Source: Chloroflexota bacterium (GTDB lineage: Bacteria > Chloroflexota > Dehalococcoidia > Lucifugimonadales > UBA3495). Taken from it: 38,844 nucleotides of DNA. Positions 1-6,863 of the stretch are shown here, in pieces. How positions within the stretch are numbered: position 1 is the stretch's first letter; every line of letters starts with the position of its first letter. Position numbers and translations under genes: made by a program. The stretch lies in assembly GCA_028875655.1 (NCBI GenBank), contig JAPPCX010000078.1, forward strand, positions 1-38,844, written 5' to 3'. The notes beneath the pieces were generated by a model that did no database searches, was not told the origin of the DNA, and saw only the letters and a list, made by a program, of their open reading frames with translations.

Positions 1-42
1 GCAGGATGACGATGATGATCGCTACCGACTTCCGGATTCCGG

Positions 43-112
43 CCCCGTATCGGAGTACGGGGTGACCCCGTGTCGAGCACGGGGCAGGCTGTTCTTTCGC
101 CGGAATGACGGT
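43..112. repeat. Intergenic repeat with two tandem hairpins
   Basis: Two near-identical perfect hairpins lie side by side: CCCCGTA (43-49) with TACGGGG (56-62), and CCCCGTG (66-72) with CACGGGG (78-84). They are followed by a CGCCGGAATGACGG tail. This is the look of the dispersed 'CCGGAATGACGG' type intergenic repeats common in GC-rich environmental bacteria. It sits downstream of the minus-strand gene that ends at 142 and may act as a 3' end structure. There is no T-run. Confidence 0.5.
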
Positions 113-141
113 TGCAGAGGATAGGAATGGAAGGGGAAACA

Positions 142-1554
142 TTACGGCCCCTCAGCGTAAACGCCAAAGGTGAACGCGAACAGTCCGAAGTCGTCGGAGT
201 TGGAGCGCATGGTCAGGATCGACTCGGGGAGGTACTGCGGGTTATCCACCAGGCCATACATCCTGGGCTCGTCCACCAGCACGTAGGAATGGCCGTTTTC
301 GTCCCACTGTACGTCGGCACCGGCGTTCTCCGGCGTCATCATCGCGCCGTCCACCGTGATGACCACCCGGTAGGGTTCGCCCGAGTCCGAGGTCAAAACG
401 GCGTTGACGCTCTTGGCGGCATAGTTGAGGGCCAGGTAGTCCTCCAGGTTTTCCGTCATGCGCGCGTGGCGGATGCGTTCCGGCTCCACCGACCACTGGC
501 CCTGGAAGTACATGGCATGAGGCTGGATGTCCTGGGGAACCGTCACGTCAATGGTCGCGATGGTGTGCTCAGTACGGTTCTCCGCCTTCAGAATCGCGTC
601 GAAGTATTCCTGCTGCGCAACGTATGGCGGCCGGCCGGCCCGCGCGGTGAGGAAATTGCGATGCCAGCCGGCATACAGTTCCGGGGTCACGGCGGCCCGC
701 CCGCTTTGCCGCGCTGACTGGAAGGTGGAATCTCGGGCCTGGTCCTGCGGCGCGTTGAACGGGTCGTCCGAGAGGTCGGCGCCGGCCTCCACCAGGGCGT
801 TGCGGATGCGTTCCTCGGTCTCGGCATAAGCGCCCTCACCGAAGTGCGAATAGATCATCTCGCCGCGAACGTTGTACAGGTACTTGGCCGGCCAGTAGCG
901 GTTTTCAAAGTTTCGCCAGGTGGTCATGTTATTGTCCTGGGCAACCGGCCAGCCTACGCTGTGGGTCTCGATGGCGTCGGCTACGTTCTGGTAGTCCTTC
1001 TCGAACTCGAACTCCGGGGTGTGGATGCCCAAGATCACTAGCCCGTCGTCCTCATACTGCGCCCACCAGTCGCGCAGGTAGGGCAGGGTTCGTATGCAGT
1101 TGATGCAGGTGTACGTCCAGAAGTCCACCAGCACCACGTTGCCTTCAGCGGCCAGCTCCGCAATCTGGAGTTCCATCTCGGTATTCAGCCAAGCGTCGAT
1201 ACCCTCAATGGCCGGAATTTCCTCCGCCGACTGTATCGGGACCGTCTGCGGGCGGGCGGGAGCGGACGTTGCCGTGGGTTCAGCCGCCGCTTGGCTATCC
1301 GGCGCCGCTGTAGGCTGTTCGCTGGTTGTTCCATTGGACTGTCTGGCCGTGGTGTCCGTTGACGGCGTGGTAGGGGATGGTTGCTCGGCCGCCGGAGCGG
1401 TCGTTGGCTCTGTGGCTGGGGCCGGCGACGTTTCGGATGATGCAGCCGGTTCGGCGCTCGGGCCGCAGGCAATGGCTGCGATGAGGAACAGCGCCGTCAG
1501 AAAGACAACGCCGAACGAGACGCGGCGTATTTGGAAAGGCATAACTCTACTCAC
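142..1554 (-). CDS. Thioredoxin-like (DipZ C-terminus type) lipoprotein
   Basis: This is a probable membrane-anchored, extracytoplasmic thiol-disulfide protein. Residues 1-30 form a lipoprotein signal ending in the lipobox IAAIAC, so Cys30 would be lipidated. Residues 31-105 are a Pro/Thr/Ser/Ala tether. A thioredoxin/redoxin fold follows, with the CxxC pair Cys150-Cys153 (TYTCINC) and the following segment WPVAQDNNMTTWRNFENRYW typical of the DipZ/TlpA-like family. About 190 C-terminal residues resemble the extra beta domain of DipZ. Classical DipZ also has an N-terminal CcdA membrane domain for electron delivery; it is absent here. The start is GTG at 1554, and an in-frame ATG at 1542 is an alternative; neither has a clear ribosome site. 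The reductant and substrate are not identifiable. Confidence 0.85.
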   Translation of the reverse strand: MSRVMPFQIRRVSFGVVFLTALFLIAAIACGPSAEPAASSETSPAPATEPTTAPAAEQPSPTTPSTDTTARQSNGTTSEQPTAAPDSQAAAEPTATSAPARPQTVPIQSAEEIPAIEGIDAWLNTEMELQIAELAAEGNVVLVDFWTYTCINCIRTLPYLRDWWAQYEDDGLVILGIHTPEFEFEKDYQNVADAIETHSVGWPVAQDNNMTTWRNFENRYWPAKYLYNVRGEMIYSHFGEGAYAETEERIRNALVEAGADLSDDPFNAPQDQARDSTFQSARQSGRAAVTPELYAGWHRNFLTARAGRPPYVAQQEYFDAILKAENRTEHTIATIDVTVPQDIQPHAMYFQGQWSVEPERIRHARMTENLEDYLALNYAAKSVNAVLTSDSGEPYRVVITVDGAMMTPENAGADVQWDENGHSYVLVDEPRMYGLVDNPQYLPESILTMRSNSDDFGLFAFTFGVYAEGP

Positions 1555-1723
1555 AGGGAAGCATGTATCTAATCGAGATACGCCGGCTGCGCGGGTTCGG
1601 ATTGATCACCGGCGCGCCATAGTATAACCGTTGCTGAAGTTTTCGCGTTTTTGGCATCCGGAGACTTTGTGCTACCATACGGCGAAACGCATCCGCCGCT
1701 GGCGGGACATGGAGGAAGTTTCA

Positions 1724-2188
1724 ATGGCAACTATGATTGACGGCGAGTCCTATCTGGGCAAGGTCATGGTCCGGCCCCTGAGCAAGCAGGGCGACGTCAC
1801 GATGTACCTGTGGCCTCTGCGCTGCCTGAAGGCCAAGTTCGGCGGCCCCACCTTTGGCGTGGACGTGCAGGGCGTCGAGATCATCCGCTTCGACCCCCAC
1901 GGTGCCCGCGGTCACTGGCACAAGGGCGGCTACGACAAGCTCGGCGCCGGCGGTTCCCACGTGGACTACCCCGAGGACATGCGCGAGAGCCAGGCGCAAC
2001 TGGACTGGTCGCTGGACGTGCTCCGCGAGCAAACCGCCGCCTACCTGACCGAGGCCGGCTATCCGGAAGCCGCCGCCAACCTGGACGCGGAAATGGTGAA
2101 CGCCGCCGCCGAAGCCATCAAGGCCCATCTGGCGGAGCAGGGCGACCTGATTCCCGACGCCATCGCCAAGGACCTGATCGCCGCATAA
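1724..2188 (+). CDS. Small conserved protein of unknown function (154 aa)
   Basis: I do not recognise the family with certainty. The start at ATG 1724 is chosen because GGAGGAAG lies 6 bases upstream; the reading frame is open further upstream, but that part looks non-coding. The first half is beta-rich and contains a His/Gly-rich stretch (GHWHKGGYDKLG, then GSHVDYPE). The second half is helical and acidic/alanine-rich (residues about 85-154). No signal peptide or membrane segment is present. The HWH and SHVD motifs could bind metal, but that is only a suggestion from composition. It stands alone, convergent with argB, with a perfect palindromic repeat between them. Confidence 0.75.
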   Translation: MATMIDGESYLGKVMVRPLSKQGDVTMYLWPLRCLKAKFGGPTFGVDVQGVEIIRFDPHGARGHWHKGGYDKLGAGGSHVDYPEDMRESQAQLDWSLDVLREQTAAYLTEAGYPEAAANLDAEMVNAAAEAIKAHLAEQGDLIPDAIAKDLIAA

Positions 2189-2215
2189 CGCACTCAGCGA
2201 ATCCATGTTGGAGCC

Positions 2216-2244
2216 GTAGGGGCGGGTTTCAAACCCGCCCCTAC
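2216..2244. repeat. Perfect 29-bp palindromic intergenic repeat, copy 1
   Basis: The arms are GTAGGGGCGGGTTT and AAACCCGCCCCTAC, a perfect 14-bp inverted repeat around one central base. Related copies occur at 6810-6845, 11157-11185 and 23168-23196. It lies between the convergent ends of the 1724-2188 gene and argB, where such a hairpin could end transcripts from both sides. Confidence 0.85.
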
Positions 2245-2266
2245 CATTTTGAATACCCGCACCCCG

Positions 2267-3070
2267 TCAGGGGGTAATCCGTGTGCCGATGGGCCGGCCG
2301 TTCACACAGTCCATCAGCGCGCCCGGCTGCCGCCCGTCGATGATGTGCGCGCTGGGCACTGCCCGGTCGGCGATGGCGTCCAGGCACGCCGCCAGCTTGG
2401 GCAGCATCCCGCCCCGCGCTATGCCGAACGCGCGCAGCGCCTCCGCTCCGGAGGCGTTCAGCCGGGGAATGACGCGCCCTCCGTTGTCCATCACCCCTGC
2501 GACGTCGGTGAGGAATATCATGCTCTGCGCGCCCATGGCGTGGGCGAGCGCGCCGGCTGCGGTGTCGCCGTTCACGTTCAACGGCTGTCCGGCGTGGTCG
2601 CTGTCGTCGCTCACGTCCACAGCGATGGGTGAAATCATCGGTATGAAACCGGACGACAGGATGGCGTTCACGGGCGTCGGGTCCACCGCCACAATCTCGC
2701 CGACGTAGCCCAGGTCGGGATTGGCGACGTGGGCCTGGAGCAGGCAGCCGTCCATGCCGCTGATGCCGATGGTCGGGCCGCCCAGCTGCTGCATCTGCGC
2801 GGTCAGCTCCTTGTTGACCAGGCCGCCCAACACCGCAACGACGATCTCAAGCGACGGCGCATCCGTGACCCGGAGGCCGTTGACGAAGTTGGGCGCCAGA
2901 TTCTGCCGTTGCATCCACTCGCTGATGACGTTGCCGCCCCCGTGCACGATGACGATGGGCTTGCCATCACGGTGCAGGGCAACCAGGTCCTGCAACGACG
3001 TATCGTTGCCGCCCAGGGTGCTCCCGCCGATTTTGACGACGATAGGCGGTTCGGAGTAGGCTTGAGCCAT
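2267..3070 (-). CDS. argB: Acetylglutamate kinase
   Basis: ArgB phosphorylates N-acetyl-L-glutamate with ATP, the second step of arginine (or ornithine) biosynthesis in the cytoplasm. The amino-acid-kinase fold is clear: VVKIGGS (residues 11-17) and VHGGGN (42-47) form the nucleotide/phosphate loops, GLRVTD (65-70) is the acetylglutamate loop, and NVNGDTAAGALA then FLTDVAGVMD are the usual C-terminal ATP-site elements. The 267-residue length fits the short family members. It starts 14 bases after the argJ stop codon and so is the second gene of an argJ-argB operon. The N-terminal helix linked to arginine feedback inhibition in hexameric ArgB appears absent, since the KIGGS motif comes at residue 13, so control by arginine is uncertain. 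Confidence 0.96.
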   Translation of the reverse strand: MAQAYSEPPIVVKIGGSTLGGNDTSLQDLVALHRDGKPIVIVHGGGNVISEWMQRQNLAPNFVNGLRVTDAPSLEIVVAVLGGLVNKELTAQMQQLGGPTIGISGMDGCLLQAHVANPDLGYVGEIVAVDPTPVNAILSSGFIPMISPIAVDVSDDSDHAGQPLNVNGDTAAGALAHAMGAQSMIFLTDVAGVMDNGGRVIPRLNASGAEALRAFGIARGGMLPKLAACLDAIADRAVPSAHIIDGRQPGALMDCVNGRPIGTRITP

Positions 3071-3084
3071 TTGAGCGCGGCCGC

Positions 3085-4311
3085 CTACGTAGTGTACGCG
3101 CTGTTGATGATCACGTACTCTTCGGTCAGGTCGCAGCCGTAGGCCGTGGCGGCTCCGTCAGCCAGGTTCAGACTCACTCGGAAGTCCACGTGTTCGCCCG
3201 ACATCAGCGCGACCACCGCGTCCCGGTGGAACGGTATCGGCGTACCGGCCTCCATGATGCACACGCCGTTGACGAACAGGTCAACCCTTTCCTCGGTGGC
3301 TTCGGCTCCGCTGCGCCCCAGCGCCATCATCAGCCGTCCCCAGTTGGGATCTGCGCCGTACACGGCGGATTTGACCAGGTTGCTGCCGGCGATGGTCTTG
3401 GCGGCGATGCGGGCGTCGGCGGCGCTGAGGGCTCCGTCCACCTGCACAGTGATGAGTCGGGTCGCGCCCTCGCCGTCGCGGGCCAGCATCCGCGTCAGAT
3501 TGGATGCCACCTGGTGCAGCGCGGCGCGGAAGTTGTCGGCGTCGGGCGACCGTTCGTCGATCACCGGGTTGCCGGCCTGCCCGTTGGCGAAGGCCAGGTA
3601 CGTGTCGTTGGTGCTGCTGTCGCCGTCCACGGTCAGCATGTTGAAGGTCTCGTCGGCGACGGCCCTGACGGTGGTTTGCAGGAACCCGGGGTCAACGGCC
3701 GCGTCGGTGGCGGCGAAGGTGAGCATGGTGGCCATGTTGGGGTGGATCATGCCGGAACCCTTGGCCACGCCGCCCACGGTGATGGTCTGGCCGGTGGACG
3801 CCACGAAGGACACGGCGGTTTCTTTGGGATGGGTGTCGGTGGTCATCATGGCGCGCGCGAGTTCGGGGCCACCGTCACCCTTCAGCGCGATCTCGTCAAC
3901 GCCGGAGCGGATCAGCGACATGGGCAGTTCCACGCCGATGACGCCGGTGCTGCACACCAGCACGTCCTCGGCGGTCAGGCCCAACCGTTCGGCGGCCAAG
4001 CGCGTCATCTCTTCGGCGTCCTTGTAACCCTGGGCTCCGACGCAGGTGTTGGCGATGCCGGCGTTAACGATCAACGCACGGCCCCGGCCCCTGGCGACGC
4101 GCTCCCGGTCCAGGTCAACAGTCGCCGAGCGGATGGCCGACGTGGTGAACACGCCGCCGATGGAACACTCGGTATCGGACACCAGCATGGCCAAGTCCAG
4201 CTTGTCCTCGCCTCGGGTCTTGAGGCCGATGAACACGCCGCCGGCGGAAAAGCCCTGTGCAGACGTGACGGTGCCGTTGGGAATGGGAGTGATCTCTGCG
4301 CTGGCGGGCAT
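3085..4311 (-). CDS. argJ: Bifunctional glutamate N-acetyltransferase / ornithine acetyltransferase
   Basis: ArgJ transfers acetyl from N-acetylornithine to glutamate and, in bifunctional forms, also uses acetyl-CoA. It recycles the acetyl group in arginine synthesis. Recognised motifs are STGVIG (121-126, oxyanion Thr-Gly), KGSGMIHPNMATML (184-197) with the self-cleavage Ala194-Thr195 bond, and a C-terminal part with DPNWGRLMMALG. The protein would be processed to alpha and beta chains with Thr195 as nucleophile. Its 408-residue length is normal. It is the first gene of argJ-argB. Whether it is mono- or bifunctional cannot be read from sequence alone; no argA is present in the window. Confidence 0.96.
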   Translation of the reverse strand: MPASAEITPIPNGTVTSAQGFSAGGVFIGLKTRGEDKLDLAMLVSDTECSIGGVFTTSAIRSATVDLDRERVARGRGRALIVNAGIANTCVGAQGYKDAEEMTRLAAERLGLTAEDVLVCSTGVIGVELPMSLIRSGVDEIALKGDGGPELARAMMTTDTHPKETAVSFVASTGQTITVGGVAKGSGMIHPNMATMLTFAATDAAVDPGFLQTTVRAVADETFNMLTVDGDSSTNDTYLAFANGQAGNPVIDERSPDADNFRAALHQVASNLTRMLARDGEGATRLITVQVDGALSAADARIAAKTIAGSNLVKSAVYGADPNWGRLMMALGRSGAEATEERVDLFVNGVCIMEAGTPIPFHRDAVVALMSGEHVDFRVSLNLADGAATAYGCDLTEEYVIINSAYTT

Positions 4312-4376
4312 GGTGAACGCGCTCCTGGTAGGCCGTGATGAACAAGTATCAAAAATGCCGAATTAATATACCACAG

Positions 4377-4402
4377 GCGCGGCACCGGGCATCATGCCGC
4401 GC
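4377..4402. repeat. 8-bp perfect inverted repeat over the PIN gene stop codon
   Basis: GCGCGGCA (4377-4384) pairs with TGCCGCGC (4395-4402) across a 10-base loop that includes the PIN gene stop codon. On the minus strand it could form a GC hairpin between the AAA-PIN pair and argJ. The following bases are AT-rich (TATATTAATT) but not a clean U-run, so it may be a weak terminator. Confidence 0.45.
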
Positions 4403-4889
4403 AAAGGTCGGTGCGATTGAGTAGGTTGCGGTGCGTCCGCGTTACTCGGGTGATTTCTTGCGGTGCGTACGAGCGAACTCTCCTACCTCGGTTGGTAGTG
4501 TAAATCTGCCCAGGCGTCCCCGGGATGATGTCTGGGTTCGCAAAGTCCCGCTTCAAGTCTTCGTCGTTGGTAAACAATAATCGTGCGCCACTGAGTCTCG
4601 CCAATGCAAGCACGTGGGTATCGTTAGAACGGGGTCGTAACGCTCGGACGGTTTCTTCCTCGGCATCCACCAACGGATTATCGATACTGCGGGCCCGCCC
4701 GGCACCAAATCTGTCGGTGAAAAATTGCAGGTATTTGGGATTTTGGGCAAGTTCACGATGCAGACGGCCACCGGCCACGATGATGCCGCCATTTCTGCGG
4801 CTCAACCACCGCAGAAAATAGAGGGCCGGCTCCGTTGGATCATCCCCAAACAACTGATGGATGACGTCGTTGTCTATGATGGCGCACAT
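4392..4889 (-). CDS. PIN-like domain nuclease, partner of the upstream AAA ATPase
   Basis: This 165-residue protein has the acidic residues expected of a PIN-type metal-dependent RNase: Asp6 and Asp8 (IIDNDVI), Glu46 in the second helix (HRELAQ), Asp90 (SNDTHVLALA) and Asp109/Asp111 (LFTNDEDLKRDF). The layout of first strand, middle helix with Glu, then NDxxxLALA and TNDxDL is the PIN order. Its ATG follows the TAG stop of the AAA ATPase gene directly, with no intervening base, so the two are co-transcribed and probably translationally coupled. By analogy with ATPase-nuclease pairs such as PtuA-PtuB it could be the effector, but that is inference. A Lys/Arg-rich tail (130-165) may bind nucleic acid. 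Confidence 0.75.
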   Translation of the reverse strand: MCAIIDNDVIHQLFGDDPTEPALYFLRWLSRRNGGIIVAGGRLHRELAQNPKYLQFFTDRFGAGRARSIDNPLVDAEEETVRALRPRSNDTHVLALARLSGARLLFTNDEDLKRDFANPDIIPGTPGQIYTTNRGRRVRSYAPQEITRVTRTHRNLLNRTDLCAA

Positions 4890-6233
4890 CTACGCCCAGA
4901 TCGACCTCACCATCTCATCGGTGAAAAACTGCCGGTATCCTGGCGGAGCATCCAGTACATTGCCGGCCTTGTCTAACCTGATGGAGTGAATCTTCACCGC
5001 CAGATCGCCCGGCTCGAAATACAGGATGGACACATCCTCCGGCTTGAGGTCGGTCGTGCCGTCGCGCACGTCCATGCGGACGCGGTCGATGATGTAGTCG
5101 CTGTGCGTCTCGATGATGATCTGCCGCCCGCCGGCCGCCACCTGGCAGAACAGCGTACCAAACGCCGCCTGGGCCTGCGGATGCAGGTGAACTTCCGGCT
5201 GCTGGAGGAGGAACGTGGTGGGGCCATCGGGGCGCAGCAGCTCCGTCAGCACGGGCAATGCCTGGCTTACACCGTATCCCACATCAATAAGGTTACGCCA
5301 TGGCCCCTTGCGCCGCCGGTACTTCGGCCCACTGTGCTTGCGCACCTGTATCTGGAAGGGATCCCCGTCGGATGTGCCGAACGACCGCACATTGATCTCA
5401 TCAAACAACTCGGACACTTTGCCAAAATTCTCGAGTCGGGCTTTAAGCAATTGCCAGTTGTCTGCCTCCCTGCGCGACAAGTTAGCCAGGTAGCTGGGCA
5501 TGGCCGACCCTTCCGGGTCATTGGCAAGCAGCGTGGGGTCATAAGTGCGCCGGGGGCGGGAGCGGATGGGAGCGCCGGCAAATGGACGTTTCGTATCACC
5601 CCATGGGATAAGCAGGTTGCTTAATTGCCGCGCCTCGTCTAAATCGTCTTCGTTAAACGCAACAGAGCTTTCAGTCCATCTCTCGGCGGCAAAGAGGTCG
5701 AGACCAAAAATCCTGCTCCAGGACAAACTTGACATCGGCATCAATGAGATGCCATCGGAAATGCCGGGACCGACATCGAAACTGCGCTGCCATTCTCCCC
5801 TTGATGTAGCGAATCGAACAGCGTGCTCCACAGCGCCCTTGCGGCGTACCTCCCATCGCGATTCGCCCCGCGCCAGTCTACGTTTTACCGGCACAGCAGA
5901 ACCGGTGTGGTTATCAAAACGCGCCTGGAACGATACTCCGTCGCGGAGTTGTTGCGATGAGCCTTGCCCGAACTCTGCGCCGAAGGAATCAGCCGGCTTG
6001 CTCCGCCCACCGGGCTGGTGAACGATATCGTCCCACGACCCCAAATCGTAGGGATGCTCCCGGAAGTTGGGCGCTACCTCCCTGAACGCTACGTCCCACA
6101 GGGCGCGGATGAGGGCAAGGAACGACGTTTTGCCTGTGCTGTTGGGGCCGACCAACAGCGTCAGCGGGGCCAGGAGCGCCGACTGCTCTTCGCTGCCGAA
6201 GCAGCGGTAGTTTTGCAGGGTGATGCGATCCAT
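4890..6233 (-). CDS. AAA family ATPase with DUF3696-like C-terminus
   Basis: This is an ABC/SMC-like AAA ATPase of the AAA_21 type (447 aa). It begins with the family opening TLQNYRCFGS, the Walker A GPNSTGKTS is at residues 29-37, the signature VGYGVSQALPVL is near 318-329, the Walker B region is LLQQPEVHLHPQAQ (342-355), and the switch His is in IETHSDYIIDRVR (from about 377). The QQPEVHLHP form and the C-terminus (IHSIRLDKAGNVLDAPPGY) are typical of DUF3696-bearing ATPases. There is no TOPRIM domain, so it is not a complete OLD nuclease; the separate PIN gene that follows may supply the nuclease. Its start codon abuts a 23-bp palindrome and has no ribosome site. Confidence 0.85.
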   Translation of the reverse strand: MDRITLQNYRCFGSEEQSALLAPLTLLVGPNSTGKTSFLALIRALWDVAFREVAPNFREHPYDLGSWDDIVHQPGGRSKPADSFGAEFGQGSSQQLRDGVSFQARFDNHTGSAVPVKRRLARGESRWEVRRKGAVEHAVRFATSRGEWQRSFDVGPGISDGISLMPMSSLSWSRIFGLDLFAAERWTESSVAFNEDDLDEARQLSNLLIPWGDTKRPFAGAPIRSRPRRTYDPTLLANDPEGSAMPSYLANLSRREADNWQLLKARLENFGKVSELFDEINVRSFGTSDGDPFQIQVRKHSGPKYRRRKGPWRNLIDVGYGVSQALPVLTELLRPDGPTTFLLQQPEVHLHPQAQAAFGTLFCQVAAGGRQIIIETHSDYIIDRVRMDVRDGTTDLKPEDVSILYFEPGDLAVKIHSIRLDKAGNVLDAPPGYRQFFTDEMVRSIWA

Positions 6234-6256
6234 GGGGTTAGTGTAGCACTAACCCC
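6234..6256 (-). promoter_or_regulatory. Perfect palindrome next to the AAA-PIN start codon (operator candidate)
   Basis: GGGGTTAGTG (6234-6243) and CACTAACCCC (6247-6256) form a perfect 10-bp inverted repeat with a 3-base spacer. It ends at the base before the ATG of the AAA ATPase gene. Read on the minus strand it contains TACACT six bases before the ATG, a fair -10 element, which would give a leaderless mRNA whose promoter lies inside the palindrome. Alternatively, the RNA hairpin could hold the start codon. No good -35 is seen. Confidence 0.6.
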
Positions 6257-6263
6257 GATTGCT

Positions 6264-6314
6264 ACGTTCCGGATCCCACGAGGTTGCCCCGCTTCGCTCG
6301 CAATGACGCTCCTC
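6264..6314. repeat. Dispersed intergenic repeat remnant
   Basis: The segment contains the GAGGTTGCCCCGCTTCGCTCGC type sequence followed by AATGAC, which resembles degenerate intergenic repeats ('TTCGCTCGCAATGAC') scattered through many environmental genomes. It fills most of the gap between two minus-strand genes. No gene is visible in it. Confidence 0.35.
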
Positions 6315-6333
6315 AACGGGTGGGAGCGTCCCG

Positions 6334-6795
6334 CTATCCCCGGTTCTGCCGTTCCTCGAAGGCTGCGGTGATGGTCAGTTCGGCGCGCTTGCTGTGGATG
6401 GCGATGAATTGCTCCAGGCGGCGGATCTCGGCCTCGGTTTCGCCCGACATGGGCTGACGTCCGGTTTGCTGTTTCAATCGGGCCAACGCCTTGCGAGCTT
6501 CGTCCACCTGCTGCACCGATTCCAGCGCGGCCAGTTCGTCCTCCGCCGCCTGCTTGATGGTCAGCACACGCCGGCGGTTGTCTTCGGCGTCCCGCAGGCG
6601 CTCCTCGATCTCGCCCATGGCCGACAGCGCCATGTCCAGCGGCGCGCGTCCGTAGATGGTCTGGCGCGGCAAACGACGCAACTGGGTGCGGAACTGCGCG
6701 ATGGACGCATCGAGCTGCTCTTCCTTGTGGCGAATCTCGGCCAGCGACAGCCGCAGCGCCGCCATCGCCTGCTGCAATTGGGAAACTGATGACAT
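6334..6795 (-). CDS. Coiled-coil protein of unknown function
   Basis: The protein (153 aa from ATG 6795) is almost wholly helical with heptad-like spacing: QLQQAMAALRLSLAEIRHKE, IEERLRDAEDNRRRVLTIKQ, then TEAEIRRLEQFIAIHSKRAE. A short Pro/Gly break near residues 40-50 (LPRQTIYGRAPLD) separates two coiled-coil halves. No signal peptide, membrane segment or catalytic motif is present. The frame is open to 6828, but that extension runs into the palindromic repeat at 6810-6845, so the internal ATG is preferred; no ribosome site supports either. A scaffolding or binding role is possible; I do not recognise a family. Confidence 0.65.
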   Translation of the reverse strand: MSSVSQLQQAMAALRLSLAEIRHKEEQLDASIAQFRTQLRRLPRQTIYGRAPLDMALSAMGEIEERLRDAEDNRRRVLTIKQAAEDELAALESVQQVDEARKALARLKQQTGRQPMSGETEAEIRRLEQFIAIHSKRAELTITAAFEERQNRG

Positions 6796-6809
6796 GGCTA
6801 CATATATGC

Positions 6810-6845
6810 GTAGGGGCGAATCCGCCAAAGGCGGATTGCCCCTAC
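6810..6845. repeat. Palindromic intergenic repeat, variant copy
   Basis: GTAGGGGCGAATCCGCC (6810-6826) pairs with GGCGGATTGCCCCTAC (6830-6845) with one unpaired G and a 3-base loop. It shares the GTAGGGGCG outer arm with the copies at 2216, 11157 and 23168 but has a different core. It lies between two minus-strand genes and may end transcription of the aminotransferase's downstream neighbour region. Confidence 0.75.
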
Positions 6846-6863
6846 CGTTGGATTTTGGTTATT

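Noticed and set aside
3190-4338. 382-codon plus-strand frame opposite argJ
   Set aside because: It is the reverse-strand shadow of argJ, with His/Gly/Val-rich composition and no recognisable domain.
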